Below, piece by piece: positions 25,011 to 33,702 of a stretch of 64,000 bases of DNA. Each line of letters starts with the position of its first letter. Positions within the stretch are counted from its first letter, which is position 1. The translations under genes were made by a program, and so were the position numbers. The stretch lies in contig NZ_KQ948554.1 in the NCBI RefSeq assembly GCF_001514125.1, forward strand, positions 167,018-231,017, written 5' to 3'. The stretch is from Streptomyces longwoodensis. GTDB taxonomy: Bacteria > Actinomycetota > Actinomycetes > Streptomycetales > Streptomycetaceae. A model generated the notes under the pieces. The model did not search any database and was not told the origin of the DNA. It saw nothing but the letters and a program-made list of their open reading frames with translations.

Positions 25011-25304
25011 ATGTTCGGAAGGCTCGGCGCCCCCGAGATCATTCTCATCCTCGTCGTCATCATCCTGCTGTTCGGCGCGAAGAAGCTTCCGGACATGGCC
25101 CGCTCGCTCGGCAAGTCCGCGCGCATCCTCAAGAGCGAGGCCAAGGCGATGAAGGAAGACGGCAACGGCAACGGCACGGCCACGCCGGCCGGCCCGCCGA
25201 ACAACGGCGAGCAGCCCCCCGCGCAGCGCACCATCCAGGCCTCTCCCGGTGACGTGACCAGCTCCCGTCCCGTGACCGAGCCGACGGACACCACCAAGCG
25301 CTGA
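25011..25304 (+). CDS. tatA: Twin-arginine translocase subunit TatA
   Basis: This is a 97-residue pore-forming component of the Tat export system. The N-terminal membrane helix is preceded by LGAPEIILILVV. The FGAKKLPDMARSLG hinge and amphipathic helix follow, then a polar Asn/Pro/Gln-rich tail. ATG 25011 follows GAGAAGG. tatC lies 47 bp downstream. No tatB is in the window. Confidence 0.96.
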   Translation: MFGRLGAPEIILILVVIILLFGAKKLPDMARSLGKSARILKSEAKAMKEDGNGNGTATPAGPPNNGEQPPAQRTIQASPGDVTSSRPVTEPTDTTKR

Positions 25305-25351
25305 CGCAGGGCCGGTGACCTCCGGCCCGCCGTACGAGATGGGAACGTGGG

Positions 25352-26308
25352 TTGCTCAAGCCTGCCCGCAAGAAGGAGAAGGACCCCGAGGGGCGGATGC
25401 CCCTCGCGGAACACCTTCGTGAGCTGCGCAACCGGCTCGCGAAGGCGATGCTGGCCATCGTCCTGGTAGCGGTGGTCGCCGCCTTCTTCTACAACGACAT
25501 CATCAACTTCCTCACCCAGCCGATCCTCGACTCCGTCGGCTGCAGGGAGAGCTTCGCGGAACTGGCGCAGTCCAGCGATCCCGACCGGTGCGCCCGCATC
25601 ACCATCAACGGCCTGCTCGCGCCCTTCACCCTGGCGCTGCAGGTCTCGCTGATGGCCGGTGTCGTGTTCGCCTCGCCGGTCTGGCTGTACCAGCTGTGGG
25701 CCTTCGTCGCGCCCGGTCTGCACAAGCACGAGAGGAAGTACGCCTACGCCTTCGTGGGCACCGGCGTCCCGCTGTTCCTCGGTGGTGCCTACTTCGCCTA
25801 CCGGGTCCTGCCGACCACCGCCAAGGTACTGATCGACTTCACGCCGAACGGTGTCGACAACCTCCTGCCGCTCGACGACCTGCTCCAGCTCGTCACGCGC
25901 ATGGTCGTGGTCTTCGGCCTCTCCTTCGAGCTGCCGCTGCTGCTGGTGATGCTCAACCTCACCGGCGCCATCACCGGCCGCCGGATGGCCGGCTGGTGGC
26001 GGGCGATGATCATCGGCATCACGGTGTTCGCCGCGGTCGCCACCCCCAGCACCGACCCCATCTCGATGCTGGCCCTCGCCGGACCCATCTGGGTGCTGTA
26101 CTTCGGCGCCGTCGCCTTCTCCCTGCTCAACGACCGCCGCAGGCGCCGCCGCGAGGCCCTCGCCCCCGCCGACGACGAGGCGTCCGAGCTGGACCTGACC
26201 CCCGAGGACATCGGGACGGTCGAGCCGGTGACCAGCCCGCGTGCGCTGCCCGAGCAGGCGAGCACCGAACGCGCCGAACGCGTCAACGGTTATGACGACG
26301 TGACCTGA
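25352..26308 (+). CDS. tatC: Twin-arginine translocase subunit TatC
   Basis: This is a 318-residue, six-helix membrane protein that recognises the twin-arginine signal peptide. It opens with EGRMPLAEHLRELRNRL, whose HLRELR block is the family signature. The periplasmic loop is longer than in E. coli and contains a Cys pair. The C-terminal tail is charged (RRRRRREALAPADDEASEL). The start appears to be TTG 25352 with a weak GGGA upstream. Confidence 0.96.
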   Translation: MLKPARKKEKDPEGRMPLAEHLRELRNRLAKAMLAIVLVAVVAAFFYNDIINFLTQPILDSVGCRESFAELAQSSDPDRCARITINGLLAPFTLALQVSLMAGVVFASPVWLYQLWAFVAPGLHKHERKYAYAFVGTGVPLFLGGAYFAYRVLPTTAKVLIDFTPNGVDNLLPLDDLLQLVTRMVVVFGLSFELPLLLVMLNLTGAITGRRMAGWWRAMIIGITVFAAVATPSTDPISMLALAGPIWVLYFGAVAFSLLNDRRRRRREALAPADDEASELDLTPEDIGTVEPVTSPRALPEQASTERAERVNGYDDVT

Positions 26309-26332
26309 CGATCACCGGGAAGCTCTTAGGGT
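26305..26332 (+). promoter_or_regulatory. Near-leaderless promoter of the lipid-kinase gene
   Basis: CTGACG (26305-26310), 16 bp, TAGGGT (26327-26332), then 8 bp to the GTG. Confidence 0.45.
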
Positions 26333-26340
26333 CACTTCTC

Positions 26341-27231
26341 GTGACCAGCGAGATCACCCTCTTCGTCAACCCCACCGCGGGCCGCGGCCGGGGCGCCCGC
26401 GCGGCGCAGCCGGCCGCTGCCGCGTTCCGGGCCGCCGGACACGCCGTGCGCACCGTCGTCGGCGAGGACGCCGCCGACGCCCTGGCCCGCGCGCGTGCCG
26501 CCGTCGCCGGGGGCACCGGCGCCCTCGTGGCCGTCGGCGGGGACGGGCTGGTCCACCTGGCGCTCCAGGCCGTCGCCGGCACCCGCACCCCGCTCGGCGT
26601 GGTCGCCGTCGGCACCGGCAACGACTTCGCCCGCGCCCTCGGCCTGCCCCTGCGCGACCCGGCCGCCGCGGGCGCGCTGCTCGCCGACGCCCTCGGGGAC
26701 GGCCGGGTCCGCGACCTCGACCTCGGCCGGGCCGGCGACCGCTGGTTCGGCACCGTCCTCGCCTCCGGCTTCGACTCCCGGGTCAACGACCGCGGCAACC
26801 GGATGCGGTGGCCCGCCGGCCGCTCCAAGTACGACCTGGCGGTGCTCGCCGAACTGGCCGCCCTCCGCCCCTTCCCCTACCGGCTGCGGCTGGACGACGG
26901 CGAGGTCCGCGAGGTCGAGGCCACCCTCGTCGCCGTGGGCAACGGACCGTCCTACGGCGGCGGCATGCGGATCTGCCCCGGCGCCGACCCCGCCGACGGG
27001 CTCCTCGACGTCACCGTCGTCGCCGACTGCTCCCGTACGACGCTGCTGCGGGTGTTCCCGCGGGTCTACCGGGGCACCCACGTCGACCACCCGAAGGTCA
27101 CCGTGCACCGGGCGGCACGCGTCGAGCTGGCGGCGCCGGACGTCACGGCCTACACGGACGGCGAGCCCCTCGGCCCCCTCCCCCTGACCGTGCGCTGCAT
27201 ACCGGGCGCGGTACGGGTGCTCGGCCCCTGA
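26341..27231 (+). CDS. Diacylglycerol kinase / lipid kinase (DagK-LCB family)
   Basis: This is a 296-residue kinase. The N-terminal strand is LFVNPTAGRGRG, the nucleotide-binding motif VAVGGDGLVHLALQ (GGDG), then VAVGTGNDFARALGLP. The C-terminal domain has VGNGPSYGGGMRICPGADPADGLLDV. Actinobacterial members phosphorylate diacylglycerol or related lipids at the membrane. GTG 26341 seems leaderless. It lies 32 bp after tatC. Confidence 0.92.
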   Translation: MTSEITLFVNPTAGRGRGARAAQPAAAAFRAAGHAVRTVVGEDAADALARARAAVAGGTGALVAVGGDGLVHLALQAVAGTRTPLGVVAVGTGNDFARALGLPLRDPAAAGALLADALGDGRVRDLDLGRAGDRWFGTVLASGFDSRVNDRGNRMRWPAGRSKYDLAVLAELAALRPFPYRLRLDDGEVREVEATLVAVGNGPSYGGGMRICPGADPADGLLDVTVVADCSRTTLLRVFPRVYRGTHVDHPKVTVHRAARVELAAPDVTAYTDGEPLGPLPLTVRCIPGAVRVLGP

Positions 27232-27260
27232 GCTGTGCAACCGGATGCGCCGTCCGCTCC

Positions 27261-27430
27261 GCCCTGCCCCCGCGTCCGCCGCACGCCCCCGTGCCCGCCC
27301 CGCCGTCTCCGCCACAGCCCTGAGCTGCGCGGACCCGGGTTCCGGGCCCTGCCCCCGCGTCCGCCGCACGCCCCCGTGCCCGCCCCGCCGTCTCCGCCAC
27401 AGCCCTGAGCTGCGCGGACCCGGGTTCCGG
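27261..27430. repeat. Perfect 85-bp tandem duplication upstream of the helicase gene
   Basis: Bases 27261-27345 and 27346-27430 are identical over all 85 positions. Part of the unit (CCCTGAGCTG) resembles the end of the preceding kinase gene, suggesting the unit arose by slippage from there. The array ends 30 bp before the RecA-NDp promoter. It contains no gene. Confidence 0.95.
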
Positions 27431-27459
27431 GGCGGCTGATACGGATAATGATCGTCCTG

Positions 27460-27482
27460 TTGTCAGTGGGGCCCGGTACGCT
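27460..27482 (+). promoter_or_regulatory. Perfect RecA-NDp (PafBC-type) promoter of the helicase gene
   Basis: TTGTCAGTG (27460-27468), 8 bp, TACGCT (27477-27482). All nine upstream bases, the spacing and the TANNNT -10 match the consensus. The helicase ATG is 10 bp downstream. Confidence 0.9.
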
Positions 27483-27492
27483 CGAAAGCACG

Positions 27493-30300
27493 ATGACTCA
27501 GGACCTCTCACCGGCCGAGCGGTACGCGGCGGCGCGCAGGCGCGCTGCCGAGCAGGCCACCGCGCTCGCGTCCTTCCGCGAGATGTACGACTTCGGCCTC
27601 GACCCCTTCCAGATCGAGGCCTGTCAGGCGCTCGAGGCGGGCAAGGGCGTCCTGGTGGCCGCGCCCACCGGCTCCGGCAAGACGATCGTCGGCGAGTTCG
27701 CCGTCCACCTCGCCCTCCAGCAGGGCCGCAAGTGCTTCTACACCACGCCCATCAAGGCGCTGTCCAACCAGAAGTACGCCGATCTGTGCCGGCGGTACGG
27801 CGCGGACAAGGTGGGCCTGCTCACCGGCGACAACAGCGTCAACTCCGACGCCCCGGTGGTCGTGATGACCACCGAGGTCCTGCGCAACATGCTCTACGCC
27901 GGCTCCCAGACCCTGGTCGGCCTGGGGCACGTGGTGATGGACGAGGTGCACTACCTCTCCGACCGCTTCCGCGGCGCCGTCTGGGAGGAAGTGATCATCC
28001 ACCTCCCCGAGTCGGTCACCCTGGTGTCCCTGTCGGCGACCGTGTCCAACGCCGAGGAGTTCGGCGACTGGCTCGACACGGTCCGCGGCGACACCGAGGT
28101 CATCGTCTCCGAGCACCGTCCCGTGCCGCTGTTCCAGCACGTGCTGGCCGGACGCCGGATGTACGACCTGTTCGAGGAGGCCGAGGGTCACAAGAAGGCC
28201 GTCAACCCGGACCTGACCCGGCTGGCCCGCATGGAGGCGAGCCGCCCGTCGTACCAGGACCGGCGCCGCGGCCGCTCGATGCGCGAGGCCGACCGCGAGC
28301 GCGAGCGCCGGCAGCGCTCCCGGGTGTGGACGCCCGGCCGTCCCGAGGTCATCGAGCGTCTGGACGCCGAGGGCCTGCTGCCCGCCATCACCTTCATCTT
28401 CAGCCGCGCCGCCTGCGAGGCCGCCGTCCAGCAGTGCCTCTACGCCGGGCTGCGGCTCAACGACGACGACGCGCGGGAAAGGGTGCGCGCCCTGGTCGAG
28501 GAGCGCACCGCCTCCATCCCGCGCGAGGACCTGCACGTCCTCGGGTACTACGAGTGGCTGGAGGGCCTGGAGCGGGGCATCGCCGCCCACCACGCGGGCA
28601 TGCTGCCGACGTTCAAGGAGGTCGTCGAGGAGCTGTTCGTGCGCGGCCTGGTCAAGGCCGTCTTCGCGACCGAGACCCTCGCCCTGGGCATCAACATGCC
28701 CGCCCGCTCGGTGGTGCTGGAGAAGCTCGTCAAGTGGAACGGCGAGCAGCACGCCGACATCACCCCCGGTGAGTACACCCAGCTCACCGGCCGTGCGGGC
28801 CGGCGCGGCATCGATGTCGAGGGCCACGCGGTGGTGCTGTGGCAGCGCGGCATGAACCCCGACCACCTGGCCGGTCTCGCGGGCACCCGTACCTATCCGC
28901 TGCGCTCCAGCTTCAAGCCGTCGTACAACATGGCGGTCAACCTGGTCGAGCAGTTCGGCCGGCACCGCTCGCGCGAGCTGCTGGAGACGTCCTTCGCGCA
29001 GTTCCAGGCGGACCGCTCGGTCGTCGGGATCTCCCGGCAGGTGCAGCGCAACGAGGAGGGGCTGGCCGGCTACCAGGAGTCGATGACCTGCCACCTCGGC
29101 GACTTCGAGGAGTACGCGCGGCTGCGCCGCGAGCTGAAGGACCGCGAGACGGAGCTGGCCCGGCAGGGCGCGTCCCAGCGCCGCGCCGAGGCCGCCGTCG
29201 CCCTGGAGCGGCTCAAGCCCGGCGACATCATCCACGTGCCCACCGGCAAGTACGCCGGCCTGGCCCTGGTGCTGGACCCCGGTCTGCCCGCTGGGCGGGC
29301 CAACGGCCACCGGGGCTTCGACCACCAGGACGGGCCCCGGCCGCTGGTGCTGACCGCGGAACGGCAGGTCAAGCGGCTGGCGTCGATGGACTTCCCGGTG
29401 CCCGTGGAGCCGCTGGACCGGATGCGGATCCCCAAGTCGTTCAACGCGCGCTCCCCGCAGTCGCGCCGGGACCTCGCCTCGGCGCTGCGCACCAAGGCCG
29501 GGCATATCGCGCCGGAGCGGCACCGCAAGCAGCGCTCGCAGGCCGCCGACGACCGTGAGATCGCCCGGCTGCGCACGGCGCTGCGGGCCCACCCGTGCCA
29601 CGGGTGCAACGACCGCGAGGACCACGCCCGCTGGGCCGAGCGCTACCACCGGCTGCTGCGCGACACCTCGCAGCTGGAGCGCCGCATCGAGGGCCGCACC
29701 AACACCATCGCGCGGACCTTCGACCGGATCGTGGCCCTGCTGACCGAGCTGGACTACCTGCGGGGCAACGAGGTCACCGAGCACGGCAGGCGGCTCGCCC
29801 GGCTGTACGGCGAGCTGGACCTGCTGGCCAGCGAATGCCTGCGGGCCGGTGTCTGGGAGGGCCTCGGCCCGGCCGAACTGGCCGCGTGCGTCTCGGCGCT
29901 GGTCTACGAGTCCCGGGTCGGCGACGACGCGATGGCGCCGAAGCTGCCGTCGGGCCAGGCGAAGGCCGCGCTCGGCGAGATGGTGCGGATCTGGGGCCGG
30001 CTGGACGCCCTGGAGGAGGAGTTCCGGATCAGCCAGACCGAGGGCGTGGGCCAGCGCGAGCCCGACCTCGGCTTCGCCTGGGCCGCCTACATGTGGGCCT
30101 CCGGCAAGGGCCTGGACGAGGTGCTGCGCGAGGCGGAGATGCCCGCGGGCGACTTCGTGCGCTGGTGCAAGCAGGTGATCGACGTGCTGGGGCAGATCTC
30201 GGCCGCCGCACCCGGTGAGGGCACCACGGTCACCAAGGCCGCCCGCAAGGCCGTCGACCAGCTGCTGCGGGGCGTCGTCGCCTACTCGTCCGTGGGCTGA
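27493..30300 (+). CDS. helY: Ski2/HelY-type DEAD/DEAH-box helicase
   Basis: This is a 935-residue superfamily 2 helicase. Walker A is AAPTGSGKTIVGEF, motif II DEVH in VVMDEVHYL, motif III SLSAT, and motif VI QLTGRAGRRGID. The C-terminal half is of the Ski2/Mtr4 type (DSHCT-like). HelY homologues are found next to tatAC in mycobacteria. The family remodels RNA or nucleic-acid structures, and its role here is unproven. ATG 27493 is chosen because it lies just after the RecA-NDp -10; an in-frame ATG at 27448 lies upstream of that promoter. Damage induction by PafBC is therefore predicted. Confidence 0.93.
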   Translation: MTQDLSPAERYAAARRRAAEQATALASFREMYDFGLDPFQIEACQALEAGKGVLVAAPTGSGKTIVGEFAVHLALQQGRKCFYTTPIKALSNQKYADLCRRYGADKVGLLTGDNSVNSDAPVVVMTTEVLRNMLYAGSQTLVGLGHVVMDEVHYLSDRFRGAVWEEVIIHLPESVTLVSLSATVSNAEEFGDWLDTVRGDTEVIVSEHRPVPLFQHVLAGRRMYDLFEEAEGHKKAVNPDLTRLARMEASRPSYQDRRRGRSMREADRERERRQRSRVWTPGRPEVIERLDAEGLLPAITFIFSRAACEAAVQQCLYAGLRLNDDDARERVRALVEERTASIPREDLHVLGYYEWLEGLERGIAAHHAGMLPTFKEVVEELFVRGLVKAVFATETLALGINMPARSVVLEKLVKWNGEQHADITPGEYTQLTGRAGRRGIDVEGHAVVLWQRGMNPDHLAGLAGTRTYPLRSSFKPSYNMAVNLVEQFGRHRSRELLETSFAQFQADRSVVGISRQVQRNEEGLAGYQESMTCHLGDFEEYARLRRELKDRETELARQGASQRRAEAAVALERLKPGDIIHVPTGKYAGLALVLDPGLPAGRANGHRGFDHQDGPRPLVLTAERQVKRLASMDFPVPVEPLDRMRIPKSFNARSPQSRRDLASALRTKAGHIAPERHRKQRSQAADDREIARLRTALRAHPCHGCNDREDHARWAERYHRLLRDTSQLERRIEGRTNTIARTFDRIVALLTELDYLRGNEVTEHGRRLARLYGELDLLASECLRAGVWEGLGPAELAACVSALVYESRVGDDAMAPKLPSGQAKAALGEMVRIWGRLDALEEEFRISQTEGVGQREPDLGFAWAAYMWASGKGLDEVLREAEMPAGDFVRWCKQVIDVLGQISAAAPGEGTTVTKAARKAVDQLLRGVVAYSSVG

Positions 30301-30307
30301 GCCCCGG

Positions 30308-30340
30308 GAACGCCCCCGCCTCGCCGAGGCGGGGGCGTTC
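30308..30340 (+). terminator. Terminator after helY
   Basis: GAACGCCCCCGCCT (30308-30321) and AGGCGGGGGCGTTC (30327-30340) form a perfect 14-bp stem with a 5-nt loop. Confidence 0.8.
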
Positions 30341-30435
30341 GCATGCCCGTACGCCGTCACCCTGGGTGTGCGAGTGGGGGCTGAGCGTGCAAATGGGGAA
30401 GAGGTTACTCCAGCACCGGCGCCCGTTTCAGGCGG

Positions 30436-30476
30436 TTGCCGAACATGACACAGCGATGATCCGGTCGGACTAAGCT
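30436..30476 (+). promoter_or_regulatory. Conservon promoter region
   Basis: TAAGCT (30471-30476) is a possible -10. TTGCCGAACATG (30436-30447) recurs exactly upstream of the cupin-regulator gene at 42643-42654. No clear -35 is present. Confidence 0.35.
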
Positions 30477-30563
30477 CGCCCCGCAGCGCACGAGTTGATG
30501 GCTATTCGTGCGCTTGTTCCCAATCATCCCGAAGATGCGGACAATTCCCTACAGAGGGTTTCC

Positions 30564-32207
30564 ATGGTGAGTGTTCAGTCCCCACCCGGCCGCCGCGAAC
30601 TGCCCTACGCACGCGTGCTGTTGCCCCCCGCGATACTGATGGCCGCGGTGAGTGCGGCCGCCGTCGTCGCGGTGCCGGAGGCGGCACGGCTCGCCGTCGC
30701 CGTCTGCGGGGCCGTCGCCACCGTCCTGGTGGTCGCGACGGCGGCCGAGGCGGTGCGCCGCGGCCGTGAGCTGCGCGACCTGCGCGCGGAGCGCACCCGG
30801 CACCTGGCCCGCCTGGAACAGCGCGTCGCCGGGCACGTGGAGCAGAACCTCCGGCTCGCCAGGGACTACATCCCCGCCTCCGTGCTGCACCTCCGCAAGG
30901 GAAGTACACCCCTGGAGGTGAAGGCCCACTACGAACGGACGGACCCGTACTTCCGGGAGCTCGACGCGTCCCAGAAGGCCGTGTTCGACCGGATCCTGGA
31001 GATCGTCGACCACGAGCAGGACCTGCGCGACTCCTCCCAGCGCTCCTTCGTCAGCGTCGCCCGCCGCATCCAGGCCATCGTCCACCAGCAGAACAAGGAA
31101 CTGCGGGAGATGGAGGAGGACCACGGCCGCAACCCCGAGGTCTTCGACGACCTCCTGCGCATCGACCACGGCACCGCGCTGATCGGCCGCCTCGCCGACT
31201 CCATCGGCGTCCTCGGCGGCGGCCGGCCCAGCCGCCAGTGGCCCCAGCCCGTCCCGCTGTACAGCGTGCTGCGCGGCGCCATGAGCCGCATCCTCGACTA
31301 CCGCCGCGTCCAGCTCGACTCCATCGCCAAGGTCAACATCCGCGGCATCTCGGTCGAGCCGGTCATCCACGCCTGCGCCGAGCTCATGGACAACGCCACC
31401 CGCTACTCGCCGCCGACCAGCAAGGTCCACATCAACGCCGTCGAGGTGCAGACCGGCGTCGCCATCGAGATCGAGGACGCAGGCGTCAGCCTCAGCGAGG
31501 AGACCCGTACCAAGGCCGAGGGCATGCTCGAGGCCGCCATGGCCGGCGTCGACCTCCAGGACATCAACGACACCCCGCGGCTCGGGCTCGCCGTCGTCGG
31601 TCGGCTGTGCACCGCGTTCGACATGCAGGTCGCGCTGCGCCCCTCGGCCTACGGCGGGGTCCGCGCCGTGCTGATCGTCCCCAGCGAGATGCTCACCGGC
31701 GGGCCCACCTCCCTCTACGCCCACGGCATCGGCGCCGCCGCGCTGCCCACGCAGGACCTCGGCGACGTGGAGGCACCGCAGCGCAAGCCGAAGAAGCGCC
31801 GGCCCACCAACCCGATGGTCCCGGCCGACGTGTCCCTGGAGGACGACGTCCCCGTCGTCACCGAGTGGACCCCGCAGGGCCTGCCCCAGCGCCGCAGCAA
31901 GGCCACCGTGCCCCTCGTCCAGCGCATCACCGAGGCCTACGCCGCCCAGGCCGCCGCCGAACGCGCCGCCGAGCGCGGCGAGGAGGACATCTGGGCCCGC
32001 GCCGAGGAACGGCAGGCGGCGGGAGAGCGGCAGGCCCAGGAGGAGCGGCCCGCGCCCGGCCTGTGGGTCGAGTCGTTCTGGGAGGGGCTGAAGAAGGACA
32101 ACCCGGGCGTGCACCCGACCGACTTCACCCGCAACCCCACCAAGTACCTGCACCTGATCGACGACAAGGCCCGACCCGAGGCCGACGACGAGGGGGACCC
32201 CACGTGA
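30564..32207 (+). CDS. cvnA: Conservon sensor-like ATPase CvnA
   Basis: This is a 547-residue membrane histidine-kinase-like protein. Two hydrophobic segments lie near the N-terminus (VLLPPAILMAAVSAAAVV and a second to VVATAAEAV). A helical dimerisation region follows, then an ATP-binding domain with ELMDNATRYSPPTSKVH (N-box), IEIEDAG (G1) and RLGLAVVGRL (G2). No clear phospho-acceptor His-Glu pair is visible. The basic and Glu-rich C-terminal part is cytoplasmic. It heads a GPCR-like cvnABCD module. ATG 30564 with GAGGG upstream is preferred over ATG 30498. Its stop overlaps cvnB by four bases. Confidence 0.9.
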   Translation: MVSVQSPPGRRELPYARVLLPPAILMAAVSAAAVVAVPEAARLAVAVCGAVATVLVVATAAEAVRRGRELRDLRAERTRHLARLEQRVAGHVEQNLRLARDYIPASVLHLRKGSTPLEVKAHYERTDPYFRELDASQKAVFDRILEIVDHEQDLRDSSQRSFVSVARRIQAIVHQQNKELREMEEDHGRNPEVFDDLLRIDHGTALIGRLADSIGVLGGGRPSRQWPQPVPLYSVLRGAMSRILDYRRVQLDSIAKVNIRGISVEPVIHACAELMDNATRYSPPTSKVHINAVEVQTGVAIEIEDAGVSLSEETRTKAEGMLEAAMAGVDLQDINDTPRLGLAVVGRLCTAFDMQVALRPSAYGGVRAVLIVPSEMLTGGPTSLYAHGIGAAALPTQDLGDVEAPQRKPKKRRPTNPMVPADVSLEDDVPVVTEWTPQGLPQRRSKATVPLVQRITEAYAAQAAAERAAERGEEDIWARAEERQAAGERQAQEERPAPGLWVESFWEGLKKDNPGVHPTDFTRNPTKYLHLIDDKARPEADDEGDPT

Positions 32208-32611
32208 TCCAGCAGCGCGCCAACTTCGACTGGATGCTCAAGGAGCTCTACGACGGCGTCCCGGGCATCGAGATGATCGTGGTGCTCTCGGCGGACGGCC
32301 TGCGCATCGCCCGCTACGCCGGTGACCCCGACGCCGCCGACCGCGTGGCCGCCGCCTGCGCCGGACTGCAGAGCCTGGCGAGCGCCGTCGCGCAGGAGAT
32401 CCCCACCAGCGACGGCGAGATGAACCTCGTGGTGATCGAGATGAACGGCGGCTACTTCTACCTGATGGCGGCCGGCGCCAACGCCTACCTCGCCGTCCTC
32501 GCCGACGTGCGCTGCGAACCCGGCCACATGAGCGCGAACATGCGCGACCTCGTCGTGCGGATCGGCTCGCACCTGACCAGCCCGCCCCGGCACTCCGGGC
32601 AGACCGTATGA
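32204..32611 (+). CDS. cvnB: Conservon roadblock/LC7 protein CvnB
   Basis: This is a 135-residue protein of the MglB/roadblock fold that modulates the GTPase CvnD. Typical blocks are FDWMLKELYDGVPGIEMIVVLSADGL and YFYLMAAGANAYLAVLAD. GTG 32204 overlaps the cvnA stop, indicating coupled translation. It is cytoplasmic. Confidence 0.95.
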   Translation: MIQQRANFDWMLKELYDGVPGIEMIVVLSADGLRIARYAGDPDAADRVAAACAGLQSLASAVAQEIPTSDGEMNLVVIEMNGGYFYLMAAGANAYLAVLADVRCEPGHMSANMRDLVVRIGSHLTSPPRHSGQTV

Positions 32612-33051
32612 CGCCTCCGCACCGCCGACGGCGCCACCCCGGCCCCCCGCCACCGGTCCCGCCGTCCCCGCCGCCGTCCCGCGCACCGGCCGGCGACGAC
32701 CCGGCCGGGCGGGCGGAGCGGGAGGGCGAGGGCCGGCAGCCCGAGCGGCTGTTCGTCATCTCGGGCGACGGCGAGCGCGTGCCCCTGGACCTGGTCACCC
32801 TGATCGTGGCGCGCGCCGAGCCCCCCGCCTCCGCCACTCCGGAGCAGACCGCGGTGCTGCGGATGTGCGGCGCCCCGCTGTCCGTGGCCGAGGTCTCGGC
32901 GTACCTGCGGCTGCCGTTCAGCGTGGTGACGGTGCTGGTCACCGACCTGCTGGCGGCGCAACTGGTCCAGGCGCGCGCCCCGATCGTGCGGCAGCAGATC
33001 CCCGACCGTTCCCTCCTCGAAGCGGTGATGCATGGACTCCAACGCCTCTGA
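32608..33051 (+). CDS. cvnC: Conservon DUF742 protein CvnC
   Basis: This is a 147-residue protein with a Pro/Arg-rich N-terminus and a C-terminal winged-helix-like DUF742 domain (LRMCGAPLSVAEVSAYLRLPFSVVTVLV). ATG 32608 overlaps the cvnB stop (ATGA), and the 3' end overlaps cvnD by 20 bp. It bridges the kinase-like and GTPase parts of the module. Confidence 0.93.
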   Translation: MTPPHRRRRHPGPPPPVPPSPPPSRAPAGDDPAGRAEREGEGRQPERLFVISGDGERVPLDLVTLIVARAEPPASATPEQTAVLRMCGAPLSVAEVSAYLRLPFSVVTVLVTDLLAAQLVQARAPIVRQQIPDRSLLEAVMHGLQRL

Positions 33052-33652
33052 CACGATCCCCGGCCCACGGACCGAGGACCGGCTGCCGCACACCACCGAG
33101 GCCGCGGCGAAGATCGTCATCGTGGGCGGGTTCGGCGTCGGCAAGACCACCATGGTCGGCTCGGTGAGCGAGATCAGACCGCTCACCACCGAGGAGACCA
33201 TGACCCAGGCCGGCGTCGGGGTCGACGACGACTTCGGCTCCGCGTCCAAGACCGCCACCACCGTGGCCATGGACTTCGGCCGCATCCGCATCACGGACCA
33301 GGTCGTGCTGTACCTGTTCGGCACCCCCGGCCAGGAGCGCTTCTGGTTCCTGTGGAACGGCCTGTTCGAGGGCGCCCTCGGCGCGGTCGTCCTGGTCGAC
33401 ACCCGCCGCCTGGAGGTCAGCTTCGAGGTGATGGGCCGGCTCGAGGAGCGCGGGGTGCCGTTCGTGGTCGGCGTCAACACCTTTCCCGACGGCCCGCGTT
33501 ACCCCCTTGAGGACCTGCGCGCGGCCCTGGACCTGCCCCCGGAGATCCCGATCGTGGAGTGCGACGTGCGCCGCCGCGCCTCCAGCCGGGACGTGCTGAT
33601 GACGCTGATGCGGTTCCTGCACTCGCTGACGCTCACCGGCAGCCTCACCTGA
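33032..33652 (+). CDS. cvnD: Conservon small GTPase CvnD
   Basis: This is a 206-residue Ras-like GTPase. The P-loop is GGFGVGKT (32-39) and the switch II region is FGTPGQERFWFLW. The usual NKxD base-specificity motif is replaced by NTFPD, a feature of the Cvn type. It acts as the switch of the conservon, possibly membrane-associated via CvnA. It is the fourth gene of the operon. Confidence 0.93.
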   Translation: MDSNASDTIPGPRTEDRLPHTTEAAAKIVIVGGFGVGKTTMVGSVSEIRPLTTEETMTQAGVGVDDDFGSASKTATTVAMDFGRIRITDQVVLYLFGTPGQERFWFLWNGLFEGALGAVVLVDTRRLEVSFEVMGRLEERGVPFVVGVNTFPDGPRYPLEDLRAALDLPPEIPIVECDVRRRASSRDVLMTLMRFLHSLTLTGSLT

Positions 33653-33702
33653 CTGCGACACCCCCCGGACCCCCGACCCACCCCGTTCGAAAGCGACCCA
33701 CC

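Noticed and set aside
27448..27492. ATG at 27448 as helY start
   Set aside because: It lies upstream of the RecA-NDp promoter, and the extra 15 residues are not helicase-like.
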